Shown in pieces: positions 24,490 through 36,264 of a stretch of 64,000 nucleotides of DNA (position 1 is the stretch's first letter; each line of letters begins with the position of its first letter). Origin of the DNA: Limonium bicolor (Eukaryota > Streptophyta > Magnoliopsida > Caryophyllales > Plumbaginaceae). The stretch lies in NCBI GenBank assembly GCA_023374045.1, contig CM041776.1, positions 281,541,999 to 281,605,998 of the forward strand. The letters are read 5' to 3'. The position numbers and the translations under genes were made by a program. The notes beneath the pieces are model-generated. The model had not been told where the DNA came from, ran no database searches, and was given only the letters and a program-made list of their open reading frames with translations.

Positions 24490-25315
24490 ACCCGGGTTTG
24501 CTGACTAGTTTGTTTTCGGCAGAAGTTTTTTTTTAATAAGTCATCTTAGGCAGGGGCGGATCCATATCTTTAAAAAACTGAACTCGTTGAGTCTTCACTT
24601 CGCACAGTCAAAGTTTAAAAGAACTTTATGATATTGTCTTCCACTTCAAAAACTTCTATAAATACACTTACACCCATACTATCTTTTCACCTCATTTCAA
24701 ATTCTCAAAACACTCTATCTCTCTAAAATTCTCTAACATCTCTCAAGAAATGGGAGCGGGATTGGAAGTTTAAGTTTCAGTTAAGCAATTCAGATCTACT
24801 TGTCTACGTATTTTTTTCTTACCTAATTACAGTTTTTCACTAGAATTAGACTCATAGTAGAACAGAAATATAGAAAAATTATTCAAAATTGGGTCCCATA
24901 CGTGAGCGTTGGTTCCCACATAGGAGCGCAGGCATCAACGCAGGTAGGCGCCGACGCACACGCATGTGTCGGGCATCGACACGGGGTGCACACGTAGGCG
25001 ATTACACGGGCGGCGTTACGACGGTGCAAGGTTTCGGCAATTATGGGAAATAATGGGCGGCGTCGGCATCTGGTGGACAATGTTTTTTGAGCGGTTTTGG
25101 TGACATAATGACTAGTTTTTGATGTTTTTGAGAGGTTTTGACATGTTTGTTCCCTATTTTGACAAGTTTTGATTAATTCCAGTTATTTTATTAACCTGAT
25201 TTGATTAATTGATTCTCACTGCAATTGAACAACATTAATATGCATTGGAGCGGTATCGACTAACTTCGACCGGTTTTTGACTAACTTTCAATACATTTTG
25301 ACTAACCTTGAATAC
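24490..25315. other. Intergenic, with a GC-rich patch
   Basis: Near 24545 a CAGGGGCGGATCCA motif resembles the end of the hAT MITE at 47437 but lacks a partner end. 24890-25070 is locally GC- and CpG-rich (many CGACGC, GGCGGC words), unlike its AT-rich surroundings. I recognise no gene. Confidence 0.4.
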
Positions 25316-26940
25316 AACACAATAGATAGAGGTAAGGGGAAGGGATTCTTCAGTTTCATGGGTAGGGGTAGTTTCATCTGGCCCTGGTGAGGTGCCAACC
25401 CTTACAATCCAGACAGTTATAGATAAGAGGCGTACTACACACGCCCACGCCTCAACTAGGAGACGTGTAGTTGAGGAGCACCTGCGAGCAGTTGAGGAGT
25501 AGGCACGTTAGAGGTTTTTGGAGGAGCAACAACTGATGATGACATCCAGTCAGACTCTTGCAGCCAGGTTGCTAACTCGGTGGTCGGCACCAACATTGTT
25601 ATGGCGAGGTCCAGTAGCGGGGGGGCTTCATGGCCTGTCGTTGGATAGAGTCGGATGGCTTCTTCTTCTTTCAGTCCTGAGGCGAACAACTATGACTCGA
25701 CTTCAGAGAGTTAGGGCGGATCTAGCCCACCTGATTAGCAGCCTATCGAGAATATCCCAAACGATTGGTTACTCGATGAATTCTCGTTCCCGGATGTCCT
25801 CTGATTATGACCCTGATCCCTAGCTTTGAGATCACATCACGCTTGATGTGTGATAGGGTGTGGATACTCTTATTTTTTGTAATTCTTTTCTAACTAAGTA
25901 AGGGATAAAACTTTGTAGACAATTTCCCTCTCATGTAGTCGTCGGCCTTCTTGCAAATTACCATGAACTTCATTGCCACTAGTGGTGAAGAAAAAACCTA
26001 CCATCTTACCCACCTAAATAAAGTTCAGTCTACAAGAAGCTGGCAAAGCTTATAGCCATGCCATTGGACTATATCCATCTATCCTACTTAAATAGTAAGC
26101 CTTTTCTTCTTCGTTCTTCGAATGATGCTAGTGGAGACTAATTATTCTCCTGCTGATGAAGATGTTACTTCAGTTTGCTTATGTAATATCATATAGTTGT
26201 GAAATCTGTTAAAAATTGAGCAAAAGAAGGGGGTACTTAGCTTCGAGTCTAAGGCCAACATGTTAGATCTGTGGACTCCATCCTCCTAAAAACACAAGAG
26301 TCGAGGGAAATGATGGAGAGGACTGGACTTGGGCATCTGCCCCACATTATGTATGGTAGCTTTGACCTTGAGCTTATTTCTACGTTCATGAAGAAATGAC
26401 AGTCGGACACTAACTCTTTCCACATGCCATTCAGAGAGATGACTATTACTCTCCATGACGTATATCACATCATCAAGATCACTATCATTAGGCAAGCGTC
26501 TACGTACCTGCCAAAGGTGATAGGCGTCCTTCCACTAACCATACACCTCCTATTAATGTTGTGATCCAACATATTGTGCGGTTGTTTGAGGTGACCTGCA
26601 AGAAGGACTTACTCGACTCTAAGTTCCTAGATAAGAATCAAGTACCATATTGAGCGTTCCACAACCATTGTGGGGGTGAGTATTACACAACAAGAAGGCA
26701 AAGGCGTACGTGTGGTACACATTAGGCAACACGATACTAATCGACAAGGGCAACAATCGTGTCATGCCATACTCTTACTAGCCCCTCCACGACCCCGCCC
26801 ATGTATATTCATATGCTTGGGGACTGGCGACATTGGCTTACCTTTAATACAGCTCGCGGTTGCCACTCGGGTAGAGACACATTAGCTTGCTGGATGTTTG
26901 GCATTGTTACAAGTCAAAACATTTAAATGAGTGACTAACT
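25316..26940 (+). pseudogene. Decayed plant mobile domain (PMD/MAIN-like) gene
   Basis: Around 26330-26530 the conceptual translation contains TGLGHLPHIMYGSFDLEL, then SDTNSFHMPFREMTITLHDV, the hallmark GEMTITLxDV block of the PMD family. After stops and frame changes, 26690-26900 gives YTLGNTILIDKGNNRV and YAWGLATLAYLY, matching the later PMD motif (WGxAxLAxLYR). Such domains occur in MAIN/MAIL genes and are widely carried by plant Ty3-gypsy and Mutator-like elements. Stops and frameshifts show that it is dead. The N-terminal part from 25316 is Ser-rich and only tentatively included. No terminal repeats of a carrier element were identified. Confidence 0.6.
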
Positions 26941-27565
26941 ACTTCGATCATGTCTTATATTGTTCTTCTTACTATTACTGCATTTTATCATCCCTGTCCA
27001 ATTCAGCACAAACTGTAACAAGATCCAATCTGACAAGCTACCAAACCATTAGCTCTCCAGTTTACTTCCATCGCTACCATAACCTGTGCGCGATTATAAG
27101 TTCCAACACTCCATACCAGAATTAAGTCATCCTAAGCATTCCATGGATTGCATCCCATTCAATCCTACCATTATCCAAAAGCAACCAACCATACACCTGC
27201 AAATCCCTACCACAATGGAGTAGACCTTTAACATTCCTTCTTCAAAACGACCAATTACTATCCATATACCTACAAATAACTACCCTAACATAAATCTGCC
27301 GACTATACCAAAACCCAAAGATAACATTAAACTATGCATCTTCAAAACCAAAAAACTAATTGACTTCTTTATGACCTTTCGAGGAACCACACTAACTATA
27401 TGGGGGTCACCTAATCCTCGATAGTTGAGCTCCCAAATATTCATTTTTCTAGGTAGCCCTCAATTCTCCCGGAGGCTACCTCTGTAATAAAGTTGTGTAC
27501 TCCACATTACCACCCCTGCACCTTGATCAATAGCACACACTATAGGGCTCTTAGTGAAAAACAAT
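26941..27565. other. Spacer between PMD remnant and CACTA element
   Basis: No supported gene or element. It is AT-rich with poor coding signals. The last three bases (AAT, 27563-27565) would be the target repeat of the CACTA element that follows. Confidence 0.4.
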
Positions 27566-28599
27566 CACTAGTACAAAATGATCATTTTTGGCACCGCATT
27601 TTTGGTGGTTTTAATGTAATAGCCGAAAAAGAGAGAGGGAAGGATATCACCATTTTCGGTGGTTTGAACCCACTACCGCCGAAAATAGACATTTAAAAAA
27701 ATAAGTCTTTTTTGGTGGTTTTAATATCGAAATCGACGAAAATGATACATTATTTTCTATCCTCTGCCGTTCAACACTAGGTATCGCTGCACAATTGTTT
27801 CGAATTTAATAGTGAGAGAGAGGGATTGCAAAATTGTCACCGGAATCGCCACCATTGTATTGCCTCTATTCACGCCGCCTTCGTTCGTACCACCATCGCT
27901 GCACGGTCGCCTCCCCGTCCCCACTCCGTTCACCAGCCTCTGTGTGTTCACGCACTATACTGGGTCGCGACAGCTTTTTCAGAAACCTGAAAAAACTGGA
28001 AACAATAGGTATTTTCCTCTTTGTTTTCATTCGAATTGTTGTCAAATTGGGTTGAATTGTTGTTGTGGTATGTCTATTAAGTAAATTACATATGTATGAG
28101 TGTTGTTGGTGATTTGAGATGTTCGAAATTGGTGAAACTTATGAAAAATAACATGTGCAGGAAAGTGTTCGACAACATTTGTCTATGAGATTTTATATGG
28201 CTTTCGCTAGATGTTCATGAGTAATGATACATAACTATATTTGATGATATATAGAAACAAGTTTAACGGTTAAATAAATAATAATATTGTTTTATTTTTG
28301 AACAAACATGAGATATACAATTGTAAAATAAATGTTAATATTGTTTACTTCCTATAGTCAAGAGAGAACACTACCACTTTGTTCATCCAGGCCACATAAA
28401 ATGGACATGGATGACCTGATCGGTGAGCTTCTAACTGGTACATCTAGGCCACAAAAAAGTAGACCTGTGGTCAGAAAAGTCGAAAGTCACAAGCTCACAA
28501 TGTGCAGGGCCTTGATGATATCAATATATCAAATGAGCTAGTTGAGGGTACACAAGGGGGTGAAGAGCAACACATGCAGAACCGTTTGAATTTCAAACA

Positions 28600-29620
28600 C
28601 GAAAAGTGATAAAGGTAAAACCTTGTGGTCCAACAAAAGCTATCAAGGCCAAAAAAGTGGAATCAAAACGCTCGCAGTTTGATGACTATATGCAGCAAGT
28701 CAGAGATTGGGCTACAGATTTCATACCGAGGTTGTCATTATAGTGAAGGAGTATTAGGATTACTCTAAATTGGCTTTATATTGACGAAGCATTGAAGAGA
28801 CATCTTTTCGGTATTGTTCGAGTATATGTAATTTTACTTTAATTATCAAGGATTTAAAATACAACCTACACATGATTTAACACTTGTTTCTATGGTAATA
28901 TGCATAAATGATATCAAATACGGGTGAAGACAAATACTATAAAGTTGTAAAAGGGATTGCGAGCAATAAATTTCAAGGACATAAGCATGACCTTATCAAG
29001 TGGTTTATAAATAAAAAGCTGAAAAGGCCTGATGGTGACACACGACAACCATGGGAGATTTACACACCAATTACTGAGGAGAAGTGGAAGGTGTTCTATG
29101 TCAAGAATATGGCTAGTGAGGTATTATATAGCTCTAAAATACAAATATATCATTATTGTATATATATAATTTGTGATTAAATTCTTGAGTTGATAATAGG
29201 AATATTGTGGTTTACAAAGTGCGAATGCAAGGAAGAATGAATATCATCATGTTCTTGGTGCAAAAGGCTGTAGGGGAGTTGTCGTCAGATAGGTCAACTA
29301 TAGATACCCACCAGCTACAACATACTATTTGGAAGCTCTCGAGCACTAAGAAAGATCCTAAAATTAGAGAGAAAAAATATCCGCTCGATAAGATGAAGGA
29401 AGTTGTTGACCAAATTGTAGATTATCTCAACTGTTTAATTATATTCAAATTCACTTTCACAAGTTAATATATTGTAATATTCTTTTATACATTTAATTCA
29501 CTAGGAGGAGTTGAATGAGCAAGTCACATAAAGGACTTGGGCTCCTGAGAGACCTGACAATCAACTGTCTCGTGCCCTAGGAAAAAGATCATCCAGGGCA
29601 AGTAGTAGGATCTAAGGGGG
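28600..29620 (+). pseudogene. Plant CACTA transposase remnant (Transposase_24, Ptta/En/Spm type)
   Basis: Fragments in changing frames give, in order, SQFDDYMQQVRDWATDF near 28675, GEDKYYKVVKGIASNKFQGHK and RQPWEIYTPITEEKWKVFY at 28920-29100, then ARKNEYHHVLGAKGCRGVVVR near 29222-29290 and WAPERPDNQLSRALGKRSS near 29535-29590. The NxYxHxxGxKG block and the closing ALGxRSS block are typical of the Ptta/En/Spm family, whose intact members act on CACTA ends. Intron-like breaks and several stops separate the pieces, and no full-length frame survives. It lies between the CACTA left end and the Ulp1 remnant. Confidence 0.65.
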
Positions 29621-30419
29621 TTAATATTTCAATATGCATTGTTCTGGAAACCCCAAGTCAAGAAAATGAAACATTAAAGGACCCAAAATATCATATGAAG
29701 ACCATATGTGTATGATAAATGAAATGCGGGAGCAGCTGAAGCAAGAGACTATTGATTAAATGCGTCAAAATAGTGCTGTAGTCCAACCAAGTTATCATTG
29801 TGATCCTTCCCCGGTCACTAATCATCTAGTCCTTCACCAGTCACTTATCATAGTGATCCTCCGTCAATTCCAACCCATGAGTGTACTACTCTAGTCGGAC
29901 CTACCACAAGTGTCGAATTTGTTGACCTATACCCTGATGCAAATTTTTACGTAATTCATGCTTTCTTCAATTATTTCAGTTTGTCATATCTATTAGTATA
30001 CATTTTGTATATTAATCCTTTAATGTTTTGATGAAATTTTAGGATCTGTTTTTATTGCAATCTCTTTCTCCCACACAAAAATAGAGAAATAGTGTTCGAA
30101 TGGTAGAGTATACTCCTCAGGCCCAAATGATCATACTCACGGGAAGCTGATTGAGCCTTATCATGTGAGGGTATCCGCCGACGAGTCAAACTATCAGTGT
30201 CCCAATCTTCCACTTCTGGTTCCTCAGTACGAGTACACTACAGTTTGTTCTATGAAAGGCGGCTTTGTTCAATGGTCTATTTCTTGATTCATAAGTGAGT
30301 AGAGGCATGCAAAATACTAACCAGTGAAATTCTGACAAGACTTATTCGTTCTTAGTATGTGTTGAGGAGGATCAATTTATGACTACTGAAACTTGATTTT
30401 GACTAGGCAATAAAAAAAC

Positions 30420-31990
30420 TATTTCGAAGAGAAAAAGAAAGAAACGCCTGCAAGTAAACCTTCAAGATACAAGTCACCCACCAATCTTGCTCAGAAATCC
30501 AACTTAGTAGATGATTACATCATGTCACAGTTGGGGCAAAATATGAGATACTTGCATGACATAGTGTGAGACTTCCCAGGCAGTAACGGCACAATTGTAA
30601 TGACCTGTGATAACAAACTTCTTCACTACTCGGATGACATAGATATCAAATTGTACACATGATATGTGGCGGAGGTCAATAAATTTGAATGGTTGGGTAC
30701 CACAGTGCTCCACGCATGCATTCTTTACAAGTAATTTTATTTTATAAAATTACAAATCGATGCAAACTGAATGTTAATTACCATGCCACTTAATTTATGA
30801 ACAGGTTTTTGCACGATAAATACAAATATTTGGTTTTACCCAATATGCATTTCTGTGTCTTGAAAGAGGATCCTTCATTGCATTATAGAGTGCTTTACAG
30901 TCGTATAAGGACTACCTGCAGAGGTGATCACTAACTGCCAGAGGTTGCAAAAGAGATATGTTATGTTTCCATATCACCAAAGGTAAATATATAATTTATC
31001 ATAATGATTGAATAAATGTTTTGTTTGTTGAGTTAGATAATTTATAACATGTTAATCCGTTTGCATTGTACAGTGGTCATTGGGTTTTATTGGTGGTGTG
31101 TCTGGACCATCTTCAGGTACTATTTCTTGATCCCGTTCAGTCTGGTAACTCGAAAAATATCAAAATAAATTCTCACCTTAACATGTGAGTAGATTATGAA
31201 CATTTATTATTAAGTATTTCAACTATTTCATTTAACTTTTATTGTACATTTGTACATGTAATTAATGTATATAAGATTCTAATTCTACAGTGCATTACAA
31301 ACTATTATGATGATGGAACATAGGGTAAGGTTGACAAATGCAATATGTGGCATTCTGTGAAGGTACGTCATCAATTACATATTTTTTTTATCAATAATGG
31401 TAATGCACAACTATTTGATTATTATTTAATAGTTTAGTTTTTTGGGTTTTTAGTGTCCACCACAACCTGCGGGTTCTTGTAACACCCGGCGTGGTGTTCC
31501 TCCCACATCGGTTGGAGAGGAGAACGAAGTGTGCCTTATAGGTGCATCGATACCTCTTCCTTGTGTGACGCATTTTGGGGCTAGGAAACCCCAGGAACAA
31601 ATATGTGCGGCCTGCGTGCCAAAGCGGAGAATATCACACATGTGGGCTTTAAGCTGGACTGTTACAGATGGTATCAGAGGCAGACCCATGTCGGTGTGCC
31701 AGTGAGCCCGTGAGGGCACTGGGCTCCCTAAGGGGGGTAGAGTGTAACACCCGGCGTGGTGTTCCTCCCACATCGGGGTGAGAGAAGAACGAAGTGTGCC
31801 TTATAGGTGCATGGATACCTCTTCCTTGTGTGACGCATTTTGGGGTTAGGAAACCCTAGGAACAAATCCGTGCGACCTGCGTGCAAAAGCAGACAATATC
31901 ACACATGTGGGCTGATTAGGCTGGGCTGTTACAGTTCTGGGTATTGCTATTATGTCATAAGGTATATGCATGCCTATCACTCTAGTTAGT
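30420..31990 (+). pseudogene. Ulp1-like (C48) cysteine protease remnant in the CACTA element, split by a TRIM
   Basis: Recognisable pieces are NLVDDYIMSQLGQNMRYL near 30500, a stretch around 30680-30720 (FEWLGTTVLHACI), HWVLLVVCLDHLQVLFLDP at about 31077-31135 (the catalytic HW block) and KCPPQPAGS just before 31478, with YCYYVIRYMHAY just after 31938. The last two flank the catalytic Gln/Cys region of C48 peptidases (family QPGxxxCGYYV). Ulp1 domains cleave SUMO-like conjugates in functional genes and are often captured by plant CACTA and Mutator elements. Stops and the TRIM insertion make this copy non-functional. Confidence 0.6.
31478..31933 (+). mobile_element. Complete TRIM retrotransposon (456 bp)
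   Basis: There are two near-identical LTRs, 31478-31666 and 31743-31933, each TGTAACACCCGGCG...TGTTACA. The primer-binding site, directly after the first LTR, is TGGTATCAGAGGC (31670-31682), nearly the initiator-tRNA-Met complement. A purine tract AAGGGGGGTAGAG precedes the second LTR. The internal region is only 76 bp, with no coding capacity. The 5-bp target duplication GTTCT is perfect at 31473-31477 and 31934-31938. This fits terminal-repeat retrotransposons in miniature, which depend on enzymes from other elements. It is inserted in the Ulp1 remnant. The LTRs differ at several sites, so it is not very recent. Confidence 0.92.
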
Positions 31991-32278
31991 GAAAGGACAA
32001 AACCATTAGAACACATATGTGTTTCGTGCTATTTGTTGTTCTATAATATATAATTCATTTGTAGCATTTAACGTTTAACTAACTTTTCATTGTTTTTGCC
32101 AAAGGTGTTCCTTAGTGTTGGAAACTACACCATGGAAACCATCAACTTCATGCTCAAGGATTGGACGGAGTATATGTACATGAACTTGGTTTGATTCGAT
32201 CACAAATTCAAAGTGTTTTTTTAGAACCTTGTGACTTTTATAGACAATTAGGTGTGTTGGTTGACCCAACCCGCTACG

Positions 32279-32294
32279 CCCCCCCCCCCCCCCC
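32279..32294. repeat. Poly-C tract (16 C)
   Basis: An uninterrupted C run at the point where recognisable CACTA sequence stops. It may be a junction or a sequencing-sensitive homopolymer. Confidence 0.8.
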
Positions 32295-33053
32295 TAAATC
32301 CCCAATGATGGTCTAATTACCAGCCTAACCCATTATAGATTTTAAGTCAATTACAATACTCAGTTAAAAAAGATAGCATTAAAGATTGAAAATATGGAGG
32401 GTCTTACATTTGAGGCGGAATCTAGGGTTCGGAGTGAAATTAAGATGAGTAAGAAATCGTAAGCGCACATTGTTGACAATGAAACGTAGATTCAAATATA
32501 GAACAAACTTAAATTTGTTTCTTACTACTACTACAAAGGCATTACTATCCAAAACTATTCTATGATGTTTTGACCAATTATGAAAATATCAAATAAATAG
32601 CATAGACCTATAGTTTTCTAAAATGGTAATTTATCTTACAAGAGAACTATAAAAGAAACAAATAATAATAATAATAAGTGTGTAAAATTGTACTAGCCTT
32701 CTCTGGGAATATAAGGTTTTCATGATGCTAATCTTGAGCCTTCATCTAAACACACGAATATGCAAAGTATTATAGTAGGAAGTTAGTAAATCACAAAAAT
32801 TCTTTCAAAAGAAAGCTAGAGCTCATTATTGAATTTGGTTTCTTATTAATTTAGATTTTTCCCCTTACACGTCACACATATGAATTATTACGTTTTTTTT
32901 TTTTTTTTTTTTTTTGTATTCAGCAGCCAATTATAGTCAGCTGACCAAAGGATCAAGACGTTAATCACAAAATGATGAACTTATCTCTAATAGTGTAACC
33001 TATGATTGGGAATACAAAGTGAGTCGGAAATTGAATAGTTTTCATTTTATTTT
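32295..33053. other. AT-rich spacer, no gene seen
   Basis: Contains an (AAT)n patch near 32660 and a 23-base T run at 32893-32915. No bounded element or coding signal. 33045-33053 (TTTTATTTT) is the probable left target repeat of the next element. Confidence 0.5.
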
Positions 33054-34413
33054 GGGAAATTTCACCAGATACTCCTAAGGTTTGAGTGAATTTTATGAGA
33101 TACCCTGAGGTTTCATTTTCTTTACGATATACCCCTGAGGTTTCATTTTTTTACGATATACCCCCGAGGTTTCATTTTCATTACGATATACCCCCGAGGT
33201 TTCAATTGTTTTACGAGATGCCCCTCTATTCAAATTCGGATATATTATATTTTTCATATCCCCACCCTACCCTCACACCATATGCCCCGTAATAATCTTA
33301 GGATTTATGGTCAAATTTTTTAAAAAATTAAAAATTATGAACAAAATGCGCATAAAAATTAAAGATCAATTAAAATTGAATTCAATTTTAAAAAACATAA
33401 ATACAATTTTAAAAATAAATATAATAATTAGAATCATAAAAGTTTAAAATAAATAGAAATGGCTAAACAACAAAAATTAATTTGTTTAAAAAACATATAT
33501 TATTACTTAATATAAAAACTTTTATAGAGGTGACTTAAAATCATAAAAACTTTATAACAATTACATTAAATATTAGAAATTATTAAATAAGTTTATGAAT
33601 TATAGTAAAAATTTATTAGCAAATGTATTCTTTGATATCAATAATCAAAAGAGAAATGATCATATTTTATGGTTTTTATACTTTATTTTTCTAAATTAAA
33701 ATAATGATTTTTTGATGTACGATATGAAATTTTTATTTTTAATATTCTTCGTATTATTGTCATAATTTTTTTTTACAATTTTAAGTCGTCTCTATGAAAC
33801 ATGTTAACAATTTATGTTTATTTTTCAATTTTTTTATTTATTTAATGTTTTTTTGTTTATTTAATTATATTCATTTTTAAAATCGATTTCAAATTTATAT
33901 GAACTATGATTTTTATGTGCATTTTTTTATAATTTTAATTTTTTTTTTAAAATTGACCATAAAATGAAACCTGGATATGAAAAATATAATATATCAGAAT
34001 GTGAACGGAGGGGCATCTGGTAATAAAATTGAAACCTCAGGGGTATATCGTAATGAAAATGAAACCTCAGGGGTATATTATAAAGAATATGAAACCTCAA
34101 GGGTATATCGTAAAGAAAATACTACCTCCGTCCCGTCATAAGTGTCCTGCTTGCTTTTTGGCACGTTTTTCCACTTCAATATTAAACATATAAAATAAAA
34201 TAATTTTTAAAAATTAAATTATATAATATATAGTTTTTCACATAAAGATTCTATTATAAAACATAGATTTGTAAAAATATATTATCTTATATGTTAAATA
34301 TTGAAGTCAAACGACACATCCAAATAGTAAACTGGACAGTCAAGGTGGGACGGAGGGAGTAAAACCTTAAGAGTATCACGTAAAATTGGCTCAAACCTCT
34401 GATGAAATTTACC
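33054..34413. mobile_element. Mutator-like long foldback element (about 1.1 kb plus a Stowaway)
   Basis: The left end is GGGAAATTTCACCAGA and the right end is TCTGATGAAATTTACC. Inverted similarity continues inward through the CCTGAGGTTTCATTTT/GAAACCTCAGGGGTATAT repeats, then GATATATTATATTTTTCATATCC, and on to a diverged pair around TAGAGGTGACTTAAAAT near 33527 and its complement near 33790. The arms therefore occupy most of the element. Flanking 9-mers TTTTATTTT and TTTTATTAT (the second reconstituted across a Stowaway) match at 8 of 9 positions, as for Mutator-like insertions. The interior is very AT-rich and non-coding. Confidence 0.7.
34120..34361. mobile_element. Stowaway MITE nested in the foldback element
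   Basis: TACTACCTCCGTCCC at the left and GGGACGGAGGGAGTA at the right, flanked by TA, 242 bp, AT-rich. It lies inside the right arm of the Mutator-like foldback. Confidence 0.92.
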
Positions 34414-34416
34414 TTT

Positions 34417-34658
34417 TACTCCCTCCGTCCTGAATTGACCGTCCTATTTACTATTTGGATATGTCGTTTGACTTCAATTTTTAACATATAAGATAAATTA
34501 ATTTTGAAAATTTAAGTTTTGCATATGAATCTTTACATAATAAACTATATGTTATAAAATTTAGTTTTATAAAATTATTTTATCTTATATATTTAATATT
34601 GAAGTGGAAAAATGTATTTTAAAGTAAACAGAACGGTCAATTCAGGACGGAGGGAGTA
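34417..34658. mobile_element. Stowaway MITE inserted in the foldback target duplication
   Basis: TACTCCCTCCGTCC to GGACGGAGGGAGTA, 242 bp, with TA at both ends. Removing it restores TTTTATTAT next to the foldback end, the partner of TTTTATTTT on the other side. It is in the opposite orientation to the copy at 34120-34361. Confidence 0.92.
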
Positions 34659-35929
34659 TTATACAAAATGTTTTGCTTCATATTTGGTGACGGGAGTGCA
34701 AGTCTTGTCAATCGCTTCATTTGCTTTTTCTTTATTTTCGTGGTCAGAACTTCGAAGGTAAAATAACAAAAAGAAAAATATGAAAAGAAATGATAAGAGT
34801 GATCGGAAACCTGCATCCCTGTATGATTGACAATCCCACGGCTGTATCTTGTCCAGAGCAGATTAATCAAGCCAGAGCCCAGATGGGGTATAAATTTTCA
34901 TAAAGCAAAAAAGGAGCTCTCATCCATGCATTGTTCAATTCTACCTGTTGGGGTTTTCGTGATTTCTTTTGTCCCTTCTTTAATCATACCTCATGATCGT
35001 CTATTGTCCTCATTATTCGACTACCCGTCCCTCAACTCTGCTTCGATTGTTCTGGAATCATGTGGTACATGTATTTACAGTGGGTGATTTAAGTATATAT
35101 TTGTAGAGAAAGAGAGAAGTTCTATCCTTCTAGGATTTCATCATTCAGTGAGATCCAACGGCCGGGGAAAAAGGAAGATGGAAGCTGCCACTGAGTTGAA
35201 CTCTTGCTCTTCTCTCTAGTTATTATTACTACATATTTCACAGTTGACAGTTCTGAGCTTTTATGTGGGACCCTTTCGACTCCTTTTCGCCTTTTTCCTC
35301 CCTGTCGTCATCTCGAGCCCATCGTCCGCCTCTTCGTTGCTGCCTCTCCTCTGCTCCTTTGGGTGGGGCTGTAGACTAGTAATCGAGCAGTAGTGGGTAA
35401 AAGTGTGCACAAGTGTTCAAACAAATGAAAAAACAACCTTCAAGAATCCTTATATATTAATAGTAAAGGGTTATACATAAGGTCACCAAGAGATTGGAAA
35501 ATTAAGAACAAATTTGTGTGAAAGTGTGAAACAAACAAGACCAAGCTTAGACATCACATACTTGAGGTTAATATTACCAACATCATGACTAAACATAGCT
35601 AGCCTAACCACTAAGAATAACTTGGTCTCAAAAGATAGTTGCTTAAGTAGTAAAGAAAGAGAACAATCTTTGAAGTTGGTCTTAAAAGAAGTTGATCTCG
35701 CTTCGTAATGTTACAAACCAAACATTAAAGATATGGACCCGCAGTTGAGGTATCAAAATATCTAATACTAACTCACCATCCTTCCAACATACAACCAAAC
35801 CAACAAAAGCACCCATAATTAACTGAATAAAGACTAACAAAATAGAGACTAGACATATAATAAAAGCAGTTTAGGATAGAGTTCTTCCATATAGAACATA
35901 AGAAAAAGAAACAAATAGGCAAAGAATAT
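34659..35929. other. Intergenic, no gene supported
   Basis: A plus-strand frame at 34827-35087 (86 codons) has no family resemblance. CT-rich sequence near 35200-35360 looks untranslated-leader-like, but no downstream gene follows before the copia element. Confidence 0.4.
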
Positions 35930-36188
35930 TGTTGGAATATATATATATATATATATTCCTAATTAGTTAGTTAGTGAGTAGTCAGTATGTGTGTCGGTTT
36001 ATGTTAGTTAATAGCCTCTGTATAGTCTCTGTATACATATATATATATATTAAGTAAGCAACAGTCTATATGTAACAAAGTATTGTTCTCTCTGTAATCA
36101 TCTTGTAAACAGAAGACTAAACATTGACTGTATTCGTCTGTCATAATACAACTTCTTGATTCCTTCTATCTCGCTACACAAAGTCTCA
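35930..36188 (+). repeat. 5' LTR of the copia element
   Basis: TGTTGGAATAT start, an internal TA-repeat expansion near 35936-35956, and the shared block AACAGAAGACTAAACATT. Its end is set by alignment with the 3' LTR and by the primer-binding site 3 bp further on. Confidence 0.85.
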
Positions 36189-36264
36189 ATATGGTATTAG
36201 AGCTTTGCTCGATCTAATTTCTTTCTTCTCCATCTGTGTAAAGATTTCACGAAATCCCTAAACC

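Larger units (their letters stand above)
27566..32270 (+). mobile_element. Decayed CACTA (En/Spm) transposon, left end present
   Basis: The left end is CACTAGTACAAAATGATC at 27566, followed by subterminal repeats of TTTTGGTGGTTTTAAT and CCGAAAA type to about 27740. Next come a GC-rich leader, a Transposase_24-like remnant (28600-29620) and an Ulp1-like protease remnant (about 30420-31990), the usual gene order of plant CACTA elements carrying captured Ulp1 domains. A TRIM retrotransposon (31478-31933) interrupts the last. No matching CTAGTG right end was found, so the end coordinate is only the last recognisable part, just before a poly-C run. Confidence 0.65.

Noticed and set aside
32676..32692. 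AAAATTGTACTAG as the missing right end of the CACTA element at 27566
   Set aside because: Only about nine bases match the expected terminus, the final TG is absent and no AAT target repeat follows.
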